Below the pieces are notes generated by a model. It searched no databases. It was not told the DNA's origin and worked only from the letters and a program-made list of their open reading frames with translations. This document shows positions 18,601-25,803 of a stretch of 42,128 bases of DNA, piece by piece. This DNA comes from Acholeplasmatales bacterium (GTDB taxonomy: Bacteria; Bacillota_I; Bacilli_A; Acholeplasmatales; Anaeroplasmataceae): positions 1-42,128 of the forward strand of contig JAILEP010000129.1 in the NCBI GenBank assembly GCA_024697825.1, in the 5' to 3' direction. Every line of letters starts with the position of its first letter. The first letter of the stretch is position 1. A program made the translations under genes and the position numbers.

Positions 18601-19414
18601 AGTATCTATCACTAATACTAAGGCTGGTAAGGCTATCCTTATCAAGAATGCTGAAGAAGAAAAGTCTTATACTGTTGACGCTACAGCAGAATTATTAGTT
18701 AAGGTAGATTCTCAGGTTAACCGTGGTGATAAGTTAATCCGTGGTTCAATCCATCCAAAGGAATTATTAAGAATCTTAAATACAGAAGCAGTACAGAAGT
18801 ACCTTGTTGAAGAAGTTCAGAAGGTATACCGTTCTCAGGAAGTAGAAATTTCTGATAAGCACATTGAAATTATCGTACGTCAGATGATGCGTAAGGTAAG
18901 AGTAGATTCTGAAGGAGATACTAACTTACTTCCAGGACATGATGTATCTGTTAAGCAGTATAACGAAGCTGTTAAGACAGCTATCAACAATCATGGTAAG
19001 CTTCCAGTTGCAAAGCAGTTATTATTAGGTATTACTAAGGCTGCCTTAGCATCTGACTCATTCTTATCAGCATCTTCATTCCAGGAGACTACAAGAATCT
19101 TAACTCAGGCTGCTATCCAGTCTAAGAGCGATTCATTATTAGGCTTAAAGGAAAATGTAATCATCGGTGGTTTAATCCCAGCTGGTACTGGTATCCTTGA
19201 AGAGGAATCATTCAACTGTGAGCATAGACCAGAGGATGAAGAGGATGATGACGATAGCAACATCTACGCTCAGGCTTTAGCAGGTGCTAGAGACAATGAC
19301 GATGATAATGATGAGGAGCATGAATCTTACTTAAAGCAGATCGGTGAATCTTCAGATGATGACGACCAGGATTTCCAGGTTGGCTATGAAGAAACTGATG
19401 TAAATGATTTATAA
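15620..19414 (+). CDS. rpoC: RNA polymerase beta' subunit
   Basis: This 1264-residue subunit carries the catalytic magnesium site NADFDGDQM (Asp452, Asp454, Asp456). The N-terminal zinc finger CACGK...CDKCGVE and the second zinc site [11 protein letters not shown] are present, as are the lid/rudder region [21 protein letters not shown] (split here only for length) and the trigger-loop region [16 protein letters not shown]. From about residue 1204 the protein ends in an approximately 60-residue tail very rich in Asp and Glu, which is longer than usual. It is translated right after rpoB and followed by a terminator. Confidence 0.98.
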   Translation: MSKQYKYIKIGLASPEEILSWSHGEVLKHETINYRTLKPEPDGLFCEKIFGPSKDYQCACGKSKRSNDKGKICDKCGVEITESKVRRERMGHIKLASPVVHTWYLRNSPSPLATLLDLKTKELDDIVYLASYIVTNPGNGVVYNNVPLKKKQILTEQAYAELVEKYGSTRFTALTGAEAIKKLLHDIDLEKEEQILRKKLKTPSKQRRDKVIKRLEIVEDFLHSDNKPEWMVLDVLPVIPPAIRPMVQLEGGRFATTDLNDLYRRILNRNNRLKKQYEQHAPHLITKNEKRMLQEAVDALIDSSKKGKKANLDKTHKLKSLSDMLKGKQGRFRQNLLGKRVDYSGRSVIVVGPSLRMYQCGVPKEMALTLFKPFVLRELTRQGNSIAVANKMCENQESNVWTILESVIREHPVLLNRAPTLHRLGIQAFEPVLIEGKAIRLHPLVCTPFNADFDGDQMAIHVPLSLEAQAEARLLMLASNNILNPKDGKPVVTPSQDMILGNYYLTMEVKGEENEGHVYKNYDEAYMAYKNNIITLHTRIFVDVTSLPESKFGSYDSLPSQYIFTTLGKMIFNRILPDEFPYLNEATEENLTKATPKKYFLNKNDLAGSREALIAAEPVKAFIKKNIARIIAEVFKRFKITETSRMLDRIKDLGFKYSTIAGFTISMADVIKYDGKEERIAQADKKVDQINDFYDKGLVTNSERKKLVEKQWATARDDIEAGVWEAFKKANNHIYMMADSGSRGSKSNFAQLAGMRGLMANTAGETIEVPVKANFREGLSVAEFFISTHGSRKGSTDTALKTAESGYLTRRLVDVSQNVVISTEDCGTENGFKITKIVDENTIINGAPKVVVTLEARCIGRFAAKDVINPATGEVIVARNELITEPIAAEIGKAGLEEVYIRSNLTCEAATGVCMKCYGRNLATNMVVEVGEAVGTIAAQSIGEPGTQLTMRTFHSGGVASTADITQGLPRVQELFEARKPKGKATISEIDGTVVSITNTKAGKAILIKNAEEEKSYTVDATAELLVKVDSQVNRGDKLIRGSIHPKELLRILNTEAVQKYLVEEVQKVYRSQEVEISDKHIEIIVRQMMRKVRVDSEGDTNLLPGHDVSVKQYNEAVKTAINNHGKLPVAKQLLLGITKAALASDSFLSASSFQETTRILTQAAIQSKSDSLLGLKENVIIGGLIPAGTGILEEESFNCEHRPEDEEDDDDSNIYAQALAGARDNDDDNDEEHESYLKQIGESSDDDDQDFQVGYEETDVNDL

Positions 19415-19439
19415 GATTTAAACTAAATCACAAATATTA

Positions 19440-19468
19440 GGCAGGAACTTACGTTCTTGCCTTTTATT
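19440..19468 (+). terminator. rpoBC terminator
   Basis: GGCAGGAAC and GTTCTTGCC pair (one G-U) around TTAC, followed by TTTTATT. Confidence 0.85.
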
Positions 19469-19524
19469 ATGATTTAATGTAAAATTATATTAGTTATAGT
19501 TGTAACGCGTTTGGGGTGGTTTGT

Positions 19525-20691
19525 ATGCCAGAGTATGTAATTAACCAATATCGTGGTGTTTACAAAAGAGCTCTAGAGCTATATCAAGACGAAAAATTTA
19601 AGGAATGCTTCCCAATGTTTGAAACAGTAGTTAAGAACGATCCGGGAAACTATGATGCATATTATTATTTAGCAGACCTTTTATATAATGGCAAGGGCTG
19701 TGAGAAGGATACTAAATCAGCATTTCAGTATTTCATGACTTCCGCAACTAACAAAAATGTTGAGGCTGCATACATGGTTGGTATGTGCTATTTAACTGGC
19801 CAGGGTGCACGTCAGGATTCAACACAGGCTGTTGCGTGGTTCACTGAAGCCGCTAAGTATGCTCACCCACTAAGCCAGTATTATTTAGGACTTGCTTATC
19901 TTAAGGGTGAAGGTATCCAGCAGGATGTACCAAGAGCCACTCAGTGGTTAGTACATGCCTCTAAGGCTGGTATCGTTGATGCCCAAAGAGAGGCTGGTAA
20001 CTGCTATGAAATGCTTGGTAAGATGAAGGGTGCTGCCACTATGTACCTTGAGGGTGCTAGAAATGGTGATGCCGTTTGTATGGAAAAGATTGCAGATTGC
20101 TACGCTGATGGTGTAGGTACATTACAGTGTATTGGTTTAGCACTTCATTTCTATGAGCAGGCTGCAGATAATGGTAATGTCTTAGCTCAGGTTAAGCTTG
20201 GTAAGAGATATTTATTAGGTAATGGTGTTGAGCAGGATGTTAATAAAGCATTCAACTGGTTTACTAAGGCTGCAAATGCTGGTAACCCAGAGGCAGAAAA
20301 TGCACTTGCTAACTGTTACCATATGGGTGATGGTACAATTAAGAATGATACTTTAGCTATTAACTGGTGGAGTAAGGCAGCTGAGGCAGGAAATGTCGAT
20401 GCCATGACTCACCTAGCTGAAATATTAACAGACCCAACTGATGAATATATGGACCCAGATTTAGCACAGGCTAAGAACTGGTGGAGTAAGGCAGCCGAGC
20501 TTGGTGATGCTTACGCTATGTATCGTTTAGGTGACTGTCTAGAAAGAGGTATCGGTGTATCAGTAATTAATGTTGATGATGCATATAAGTGGTATAGACT
20601 TTCTGCACAGAAGGGTAATGAGGATGCTATCGAGGCTTGTAAGAGATTCTCTAAGGGCGCTGGTGGCAAGATGAAATTAAAGAAAGTATAA
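19525..20691 (+). CDS. Sel1-repeat (TPR-like) protein
   Basis: The 388-residue protein is a run of about eight or nine Sel1 repeats of about 36 residues, e.g. A-x-YYLGLAYLKGEGIQQDVPRATQWLVHAS and AQVKLGKRYLLGNGVEQDVNKAFNWFTKAA (each shown in parts). An N-terminal TPR-like pair (15-60) precedes them. There is no signal peptide or membrane segment, so it should be a cytosolic solenoid that binds other proteins. ATG 19525 is preferred, with GGGGTGG (19513-19519) as ribosome site; an in-frame GTG at 19516 overlaps that site. It stands between rpoC and the ribosomal operon as its own unit. Partner unknown. Confidence 0.85.
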   Translation: MPEYVINQYRGVYKRALELYQDEKFKECFPMFETVVKNDPGNYDAYYYLADLLYNGKGCEKDTKSAFQYFMTSATNKNVEAAYMVGMCYLTGQGARQDSTQAVAWFTEAAKYAHPLSQYYLGLAYLKGEGIQQDVPRATQWLVHASKAGIVDAQREAGNCYEMLGKMKGAATMYLEGARNGDAVCMEKIADCYADGVGTLQCIGLALHFYEQAADNGNVLAQVKLGKRYLLGNGVEQDVNKAFNWFTKAANAGNPEAENALANCYHMGDGTIKNDTLAINWWSKAAEAGNVDAMTHLAEILTDPTDEYMDPDLAQAKNWWSKAAELGDAYAMYRLGDCLERGIGVSVINVDDAYKWYRLSAQKGNEDAIEACKRFSKGAGGKMKLKKV

Positions 20692-20696
20692 TAAAC

Positions 20697-20744
20697 AAAG
20701 GAGTTCAAATGGGCTAATAGCCATGTTTTTGAACTCCTTTTCAA
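20697..20744 (+). terminator. Long terminator hairpin after the Sel1 gene
   Basis: AAAGGAGTTCAAA (20697-20709) pairs with TTTGAACTCCTTT (20728-20740); a smaller inner stem GGCT/AGCC extends it, and TTTTC follows. Confidence 0.85.
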
Positions 20745-20781
20745 TTTTATTCCATTAATAGGTTTAAAAAAATCAAATGCG

Positions 20782-20790
20782 TGGTATAAT
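20782..20790 (+). promoter_or_regulatory. Extended -10 promoter of the NTF2-like gene
   Basis: TGGTATAAT at 20782-20790; the -35 (TTTAAA, 20763-20768) is weak. Confidence 0.55.
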
Positions 20791-20831
20791 AGAATATACT
20801 AACAACGATATTAATAGAAAGGTGTGGTAAC

Positions 20832-21623
20832 ATGGATAACAAATGGGGTGCAGGTATTCCTAAGTATCGTTCACAGGATGTTTTATCTCTTCCTGAGCTA
20901 CAGGAATATGCTGTAAATGTAATGGTAGAAACAGAGAGCCGTAATCAGAAGTTCGTATGTTTCTCAAAGGATTATGATATAAGAACAGGTGTATCAGTAA
21001 CAGGAAAGGTTGATAATAGCTTATTCTATGTAATGGTTAGATCAGCAGTTCAGCCTGAGACAGTAGAAATGACTGATTTCGAAAGAAATGTTCTTATCGC
21101 AAAGAGCTTTGCCTATGGACAGGCATGCTATTTCGCAAGTGTTACAGTAGGATCTAAGGATCCTGAAAGATTCGCAAAGGGATTATTACTTTGGAATGAT
21201 GAATATAATATCAATTATTCTGGTATGAAGTATGTACCAAGAGATAATTATGACAAGAACCTAGTTTATATTTTAACAGCTCTTGAGCATATTGGTCAGG
21301 GTTATTATATTAAGGATTATTCTAATTTCGCTGATTATATCGCAGAAGATTGTGTATGGCATTCTAATAAGAGTACAATTACTTGTAAGGGTCCTGAGGA
21401 AATCAAGAACTATTATGCAAGTAAGCTTACAATTTTAAAGAAGCCAGGTGCTTATATTGATTATTATTTATGCTTAGCTGATGGTAAGCCAGCATTATAT
21501 ATTGATCAAAAGCTAGATTATAAGGAAAAGAAGAGACTTGTATTTGTTGAATTAAATGATGAAGGAATGATTTCTAAGATGACTCTTGATTCACCAGATA
21601 AATACAATATCGAATATAGATAA
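20832..21623 (+). CDS. Unknown protein with a C-terminal NTF2/SnoaL-like domain
   Basis: The 263-residue soluble protein is not recognised as a whole. Residues about 150-263 look like an NTF2-like cone fold: a first helix, then YIAEDCVWHSNKSTITCKGPEEIKNYY, then beta strands. Such folds serve as small-molecule enzymes or binding domains. Residues 1-145 show no motif I can name. A ribosome site AAAGGTGTGG precedes ATG. It has its own promoter and terminator and lies directly before the ribosomal-protein operon. Function unknown. Confidence 0.75.
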   Translation: MDNKWGAGIPKYRSQDVLSLPELQEYAVNVMVETESRNQKFVCFSKDYDIRTGVSVTGKVDNSLFYVMVRSAVQPETVEMTDFERNVLIAKSFAYGQACYFASVTVGSKDPERFAKGLLLWNDEYNINYSGMKYVPRDNYDKNLVYILTALEHIGQGYYIKDYSNFADYIAEDCVWHSNKSTITCKGPEEIKNYYASKLTILKKPGAYIDYYLCLADGKPALYIDQKLDYKEKKRLVFVELNDEGMISKMTLDSPDKYNIEYR

Positions 21624-21636
21624 TATATATAATATT

Positions 21637-21671
21637 GACTCTAGAAACAATCGATTTCTAGAGTCTTTTTT
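21637..21671 (+). terminator. Terminator after the NTF2-like gene
   Basis: GACTCTAGAAA and TTTCTAGAGTC form a perfect 11-base stem around CAATCGA, followed by TTTTTT. Confidence 0.92.
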
Positions 21672-21699
21672 CGTCAATAAAATTTATAAAAAATTATAT

Positions 21700-21728
21700 T
21701 TGACATACATATACACTTTTGTTATAAT
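21700..21728 (+). promoter_or_regulatory. Consensus promoter of the rplKAJL operon
   Basis: Perfect TTGACA (21700-21705), 17-base spacer, perfect TATAAT (21723-21728). It is the strongest promoter in the window, as expected for ribosomal proteins. Confidence 0.9.
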
Positions 21729-21757
21729 GTAAAAGCACGCGTACGTAAAGTATGCTA

Positions 21758-21798
21758 GATGGGAGGACTATCTATTTGGATAGTCTGTATACCACATC
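21758..21798 (+). promoter_or_regulatory. Candidate L1-binding RNA motif upstream of rplK
   Basis: In the leader, GATG..GG (58-63) pairs with CC(A)CATC (92-98). Then comes an asymmetric internal loop (AG against TGTATA), capped by a perfect stem GACTATC/GATAGTC. The TGGGAGGA..ATACCACAT pattern recurs before rplA. In many bacteria L1 represses its operon by binding an mRNA copy of its 23S rRNA site. The assignment here is inferred from position and shape. Confidence 0.55.
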
Positions 21799-21822
21799 AT
21801 TGAAAGTAAGGAGGAAAATATT

Positions 21823-22248
21823 ATGGCTAAGAAAGTCGTAAAGGTTGTTAAACTACAGATTGCAGCCGGCAAGGCAAATCCAGCTCCACCAGTTGGTCCA
21901 GCTCTAGGTCAGGCAGGTGTTAATATTCCAGGCTTCTGTTCTCAGTTCAATGACGCTACAAAAGATAAGATGGGATATACATTGCCAGTTGTTATCTCTG
22001 TGTATGAGGACCGTTCATTCACATTCATTGTGCATACACCACCAGCATCAGATTTATTATTAAAGGCTGCTGGTATTCAGAAGGGTTCTGAAAACTCAAA
22101 GAAGCACACTGTAGCAAAGATTTCTAGACAAAAAGCTAGAGAAATTGCAGAGATGAAGATGCCAGATCTTAATGCTAACGACATTGAAGCAGCTACAAAT
22201 ATCATTTGTGGTACTGCAAGAAACATGGGCATTGTAGTCGAAGACTAA
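21823..22248 (+). CDS. rplK: 50S ribosomal protein L11
   Basis: The 141-residue protein has the normal length. The N-terminal [26 protein letters not shown] (in two blocks around the PPVGPALGQ motif) and the C-terminal rRNA-binding domain ([31 protein letters not shown]) are fully conserved. It forms the GTPase-associated centre base on 23S rRNA. A strong AGGAGG ribosome site precedes ATG. It is first gene of the rplK-rplA-rplJ-rplL operon. Confidence 0.98.
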   Translation: MAKKVVKVVKLQIAAGKANPAPPVGPALGQAGVNIPGFCSQFNDATKDKMGYTLPVVISVYEDRSFTFIVHTPPASDLLLKAAGIQKGSENSKKHTVAKISRQKAREIAEMKMPDLNANDIEAATNIICGTARNMGIVVED

Positions 22249-22256
22249 TTTTTTTC

Positions 22257-22275
22257 TAGGTTGTAATACAACCTA
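22257..22275 (+). other. Short hairpin between rplK and rplA
   Basis: TAGGTTGT and ACAACCTA pair perfectly around AAT. No T run follows, so it does not look like a terminator on this strand; an mRNA processing or stability element is possible. Confidence 0.4.
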
Positions 22276-22279
22276 AAAC

Positions 22280-22309
22280 TTGTGGGAGGAATACCCGCAT
22301 AACCACATT
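22280..22309 (+). promoter_or_regulatory. Second candidate L1-binding RNA motif, before rplA
   Basis: TGTGG and CCACA close a structure containing GAGGAATACCCGCATAA. The GTGGGAGGA and GCATAACCACAT ends echo the motif in the rplK leader (TGGGAGGA, GTATACCACAT). It lies just before the rplA ribosome site AGGAGG, where bound L1 would block translation. Inferred. Confidence 0.5.
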
Positions 22310-22323
22310 TTAGGAGGATAAAC

Positions 22324-23016
22324 ATGAAGAGAGGAAAGAAGTACGTTGAAGCTGCTAAGTTAGTTGATAAGACTAAGGCATACGCTGCAAGCGAAGCATT
22401 AGATTTAGCAATTAAGACTTCAACATCAAAGTTTGACGCATCAGTTGACGTTGTATTCCGCTTAAATATCGACCCACGTAAGGCTGAACAGAATATTCGT
22501 GGTGCTATCGTATTACCTAACGGTACAGGTAAGACTCAGAAGGTCTTAGTTATTTGCCGTGGTGCTAAGCAGGCTGAAGCAACTGAAGCAGGCGCTGATT
22601 ACGTTGGAGAAGCAGAAATTATCAATAAGATTCAGCAGGGCTGGTTTGATTTCGATGTTATCGTAGCTACACCAGATATGATGGGTCAGTTAGGTAGATT
22701 AGGTAGAATCCTAGGACCTAAGGGCTTAATGCCAAACCCTAAGACTGGTACAGTAACTATGGATGTTGCTAAGGCAGTTAAGGAAATCAAGGCAGGTAAG
22801 GTTGAATACCGTCCTGATAAGGTTGGTAACATTCAGTTACCTATCGGTAAGGTATCATTCGGTGCTGAAAAGCTTCAGGAGAACTTAAAGGCTGTTTATG
22901 ATGTAATTATGAAGGTTAAGCCTTCAACTATTAAGGGAGCATACATTAAGAATGTTTCTGTTGCATCTACAATGGGTCCTGGAGTTAAGGTTGATTCAGA
23001 AACAATCAGCAAGTAA
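22324..23016 (+). CDS. rplA: 50S ribosomal protein L1
   Basis: The 230-residue protein has family length. It has the conserved [51 protein letters not shown] (cited in parts) and [22 protein letters not shown] segments. It forms the L1 stalk of the large subunit and in many bacteria represses its own mRNA. AGGAGG lies directly upstream. Two RNA structures resembling an L1 site flank rplK, fitting autoregulation. Confidence 0.98.
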   Translation: MKRGKKYVEAAKLVDKTKAYAASEALDLAIKTSTSKFDASVDVVFRLNIDPRKAEQNIRGAIVLPNGTGKTQKVLVICRGAKQAEATEAGADYVGEAEIINKIQQGWFDFDVIVATPDMMGQLGRLGRILGPKGLMPNPKTGTVTMDVAKAVKEIKAGKVEYRPDKVGNIQLPIGKVSFGAEKLQENLKAVYDVIMKVKPSTIKGAYIKNVSVASTMGPGVKVDSETISK

Positions 23017-23028
23017 TTATTAAAAATT

Positions 23029-23090
23029 TGGCCTAAGACAGTAGGCGAGCGAAAGCTCTTAATTTCCTACCGAGGAATTGATTTGGATTT
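23029..23090 (+). promoter_or_regulatory. L10(L12)4-binding leader of rplJL
   Basis: The leader reads CCTAAGACA then stem GTAGG (23041-23045)/CCTAC (23066-23070) enclosing GAGC-GAAA-GCTC, then CGAGGAATTGA. This is the recognisable Firmicutes L10 leader, where the L10-L12 complex binds to turn down its own synthesis. CTACCGAGG (23067-23075) can pair with the loop of the terminator downstream. Confidence 0.85.
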
Positions 23091-23092
23091 AT

Positions 23093-23128
23093 AAAATCCT
23101 TCTTTGCCTTGGTAGAGAAGGATTTTTT
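23093..23128 (+). terminator. Attenuator terminator in the rplJ leader
   Basis: AAAATCCTTCT and AGAAGGATTTT form an 11-base stem, then TTTTTT. Its 12-base loop contains CCTTGGTAG (23107-23115), complementary over nine positions (one G-U) to CTACCGAGG in the L10 leader. This offers a switch between the two folds. Confidence 0.88.
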
Positions 23129-23153
23129 CATTTTACAAAATGGAGGTGTCAAA

Positions 23154-23651
23154 ATGAAGGAAAGCATTCAGAAGAAGGCAGAAGAGGTTGTTGTTGCAAC
23201 TGAAAGATTTAAGAATTCTGCTGCTGTAATCGCATTCAAGTATCAGGGTTTAACTGTAGCTAAGTTCCAGGAAGTACGTAGAGAAATGCGTGCTGCTGGT
23301 GTAGAAGTATCAGTTTTAAAGAACAATATTTCTAGAAGAGCTGCAACTGAAGCAGGATATGCAGATTTCACAGACGCTTTATCAGGTCCAGTTGCTTTAG
23401 CATTCGCTAAGGATGACGTTGTTGCACCTGCTAAGGTATTATTCTCTAAGCTAGGCGAAGAGAACAATAAGATTGAAGTTATTAAGGGTATTGTTGATGG
23501 AGACATTTATTCTTTTGATCAGTTAAAGGAATTATCAGTATTACCATCTTACGAGACATTATTAACTCAGTTAGCATTCGGTTTATTAGGTTCTGTAAAC
23601 CAGTTAGCTATTGGATTAAATTTAGTAGCTGAAAAGAAAGAACAGGAATAA
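23154..23651 (+). CDS. rplJ: 50S ribosomal protein L10
   Basis: The 165-residue protein has the standard N-terminal rRNA-binding domain (VIAFKYQGLTVAKFQEVRREMR, VSVLKNNISRRA) and the C-terminal helix that binds L7/L12 dimers. ATG 23154 is chosen, with GGAGGTG at 23142-23148; an open frame beginning further upstream overlaps the attenuator and cannot be coding. It is regulated by the L10 leader just before it and translated with rplL. Confidence 0.97.
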   Translation: MKESIQKKAEEVVVATERFKNSAAVIAFKYQGLTVAKFQEVRREMRAAGVEVSVLKNNISRRAATEAGYADFTDALSGPVALAFAKDDVVAPAKVLFSKLGEENNKIEVIKGIVDGDIYSFDQLKELSVLPSYETLLTQLAFGLLGSVNQLAIGLNLVAEKKEQE

Positions 23652-23696
23652 TTTTAAAAATTATAGTTTAGAAAGTCAAAATGGAGGAAAAATAAA

Positions 23697-24071
23697 ATGG
23701 CTAAGTTAACTAAGGAAGTATTTATTGAATCATTAAAGGAAATGACTATCCTTGAAATCAAGGAATTAGTTGATGCATTAAAGGAAGAATTTGGTGTTGA
23801 TCCATCTGCTGTAGCTGCTGCTCCAGCTGCTGGTGCTGCAGGCGCTGCTGCTGCTGAACAGACTGAGTTTGATGTAGTATTAACAAACGCAGGTGCTGCT
23901 AAGTTAGGTGTAATCAAGGTTGTTAAGGAAGTAACAGGCTTAGGCTTAAAGGAAGCTAAGGATCTTGTTGACAACGCTCCAAAGCCAGTTAAGGAAAAGG
24001 TTTCTAAGGCTGAAGCTGATGAATTAAAGGCTAAGTTAGAGGCTGCTGGTGCTACTGTTGAAGTTAAGTAA
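23697..24071 (+). CDS. rplL: 50S ribosomal protein L7/L12
   Basis: The 124-residue protein has an N-terminal dimerisation domain ([27 protein letters not shown], in part) and an Ala/Gly-rich hinge at about 39-56. The C-terminal domain carries [20 protein letters not shown], which contacts elongation factors. An excellent GGAGGAAAA ribosome site sits 45 bases after rplJ. A terminator follows. Confidence 0.98.
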   Translation: MAKLTKEVFIESLKEMTILEIKELVDALKEEFGVDPSAVAAAPAAGAAGAAAAEQTEFDVVLTNAGAAKLGVIKVVKEVTGLGLKEAKDLVDNAPKPVKEKVSKAEADELKAKLEAAGATVEVK

Positions 24072-24110
24072 TTAACTGAAATATAGAACTAGAAAAATAT
24101 TCAATAAAAT

Positions 24111-24143
24111 GCCGTTATGGATTTTACCATAGCGGCTTTTAAT
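24111..24143 (+). terminator. Terminator of the ribosomal-protein operon
   Basis: GCCGTTATGG and CCATAGCGGC pair (one G-U) around ATTTTA, followed by TTTTAATTT. Confidence 0.88.
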
Positions 24144-24149
24144 TTCTTA

Positions 24150-24158
24150 TGATATAAT
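24150..24158 (+). promoter_or_regulatory. Extended -10 promoter of ybxB/rsmC
   Basis: TGATATAAT in the recurring TTATGATATAAT block; no good -35. Ribosome site GAGGTGAA before ATG 24183. Confidence 0.55.
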
Positions 24159-24182
24159 AGCGTAGGTTAGAGGTGAATACAT

Positions 24183-24785
24183 ATGGCAGATCATTATTAT
24201 TCAAGAACCACTGATGTAATATCAGAGGAGAAGGATTACAAATTTAATTTTAAGGGTGAATCATTTGTATTTACTACCGATAATGGTGTTTTCTCTAAGG
24301 ATTATATCGATTATGGCTCATTCGCTATGCTTAATGCCTTTAAGCCAAACGATATTGATTTACCTATCCTAGATATGGGCTCAGGCTATGGTCCTATTGG
24401 TATTACAGTATCACGTCTTTATAAAAGACATGTAGTTATGTGTGAAATCAATGAAAGAGCCTATAATCTATCAATTAAGAATATTGAAAGAAATAACGCT
24501 GATTGTGAGCCTTATAATTCTAATCTATTTGAAAAGATAGAGGATAAGAAATTCTCATCAGTTATTACTAATCCACCAATTAGAGCAGGTAAGGCTACAG
24601 TCTTTGCAATCTATGATGGCGCTTATAAGCAATTAGTAAAGGGCGGAGAGCTTTGGGTAGTTATCCAGAAGAAGCAAGGCGCTCCAAGCTCAAAATCTCA
24701 TTTAGAGGAGCTTTTTGGTAATTGTGAGATAATTAACAGGGATAGAGGGTATTATATCCTAAAATCGCAAAAAATGACCGATTAA
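24183..24785 (+). CDS. rsmC: Class I SAM methyltransferase, RsmC/YbxB family (16S rRNA guanine-N2)
   Basis: The 200-residue methyltransferase has SAM motif I LDMGSGYGPIG at 62-72 and the N-P-P-I motif at 130-133, typical of nucleic-acid amino-group methylases. Start and length match the single-domain YbxB/RsmC proteins. In Bacillus, ybxB lies between rplL and rpoB; here it also follows rplL, supporting the call. The closest known activity is N2-methylation of a 16S rRNA guanine. It has its own promoter and terminator. Confidence 0.88.
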   Translation: MADHYYSRTTDVISEEKDYKFNFKGESFVFTTDNGVFSKDYIDYGSFAMLNAFKPNDIDLPILDMGSGYGPIGITVSRLYKRHVVMCEINERAYNLSIKNIERNNADCEPYNSNLFEKIEDKKFSSVITNPPIRAGKATVFAIYDGAYKQLVKGGELWVVIQKKQGAPSSKSHLEELFGNCEIINRDRGYYILKSQKMTD

Positions 24786-24794
24786 GGGCATAAT

Positions 24795-24825
24795 GGAGAT
24801 TCATATGAATCTCCTTTTCTTTTTA
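24795..24825 (+). terminator. Terminator after rsmC/ybxB
   Basis: Perfect 20-base palindrome GGAGATTCATATGAATCTCC followed by TTTTCTTTTT. The next gene converges from the other strand. Confidence 0.88.
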
Positions 24826-24854
24826 AAAAGAAAAAGACTAGCTTAACTAGTCTT
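24826..24854 (-). terminator. Minus-strand terminator overlapping the glycosyltransferase stop codon
   Basis: On the minus strand AAGACTAG/CTAGTCTT pair around five bases, then TTTTTC and more T. The TAG stop of the upstream minus-strand gene lies inside the first arm. Confidence 0.75.
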
Positions 24855-25803
24855 CATCATCTAAAACAATATTAGATTCCTCTTCGATATAGATAGGACG
24901 CTTCTGAGCGTGAGATCTAACATCATATAATAGTCTTATTACATAGAAGATACCGATAAATAATAATGTTAAACCAAAATCAATTCTTAGATTTGTCCAG
25001 TTCATAGCCTCTGTAAAGAAATTTACATCATTATAAATTGCATATCCAATACCATAGCCGATATCAAATAGAGTGATAAGTGCAAATATCCAAGCGAAAA
25101 TCTTAGGGATATATTCATAGAATCTAGAGAATTCTCTCATACCTAAGAAGGCATATTTTAATAGCTTTCTAAAATTCCACTTAGTTGTACCAGCGACTCT
25201 TTCCTTATATTCGAATTCAATCATCTTAGTCTTAAATCCAACATAATGGAAGATACCCTTAGTAAATCTTTCGTTATCCTTAATCTGTAGGAAGGCATTA
25301 ATAACCTTCTTATCCATTAAGCAGAAGTCTCTTGAGCCCTTAGCCATTCCCTTATCCTTTGTGACAAAGGCATAAACCTTATAGAAGCCTAGTGAGCACA
25401 TCTTACCAAATAGGCCCTGACCCTTTCTATCCTTTTGCTTGGTCATGATTAGGTTATAGCCCTCCTCATAATAGCCAAGCATTTCAGGTAAAAGCTCAGG
25501 TGGGTCCTGTAAATCTACATCCATAAATAAGGCGGCATCTGAATGAATTCTTTGTGCTGCCTCAAGGCCTGCATACATTGCGGCCTCCTTACCGAAATTA
25601 CGAGAGAAGCCTACATATAAAACTCTTGAATCCTTATTTCCAAGCTCTCTCATTATATCTAATGAATTATCCTTAGAGCCATCATTTACAAATATTATTT
25701 TATAATCATATTTATCATCAAAATATTTAATGATTTCATTATAAAATATTTCGATTGTTTCATGCTCATTATAGCATGGAACGATTACTGATATTTTTTT
25801 CAT
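24847..25803 (-). CDS. GT2 polyprenyl-phosphate glycosyltransferase (CsbB/GtrB-like)
   Basis: The 318-residue protein has a GT-A catalytic domain (1 to about 225): IVPCYNE, VNDGSKDNS (Asp41), MDVDLQDPPE (Asp95, Asp97) and RVAGTTKW. Two C-terminal membrane helices (about 233-256 and 272-292) and an acidic tail follow. CsbB/GtrB-type enzymes move a sugar from a nucleotide donor to undecaprenyl phosphate on the cytoplasmic face. It follows the YfhO gene with no gap, the pairing known from Bacillus/Listeria lipoteichoic-acid glycosylation. The sugar cannot be told. Confidence 0.9.
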   Translation of the reverse strand: MKKISVIVPCYNEHETIEIFYNEIIKYFDDKYDYKIIFVNDGSKDNSLDIMRELGNKDSRVLYVGFSRNFGKEAAMYAGLEAAQRIHSDAALFMDVDLQDPPELLPEMLGYYEEGYNLIMTKQKDRKGQGLFGKMCSLGFYKVYAFVTKDKGMAKGSRDFCLMDKKVINAFLQIKDNERFTKGIFHYVGFKTKMIEFEYKERVAGTTKWNFRKLLKYAFLGMREFSRFYEYIPKIFAWIFALITLFDIGYGIGYAIYNDVNFFTEAMNWTNLRIDFGLTLLFIGIFYVIRLLYDVRSHAQKRPIYIEEESNIVLDDED

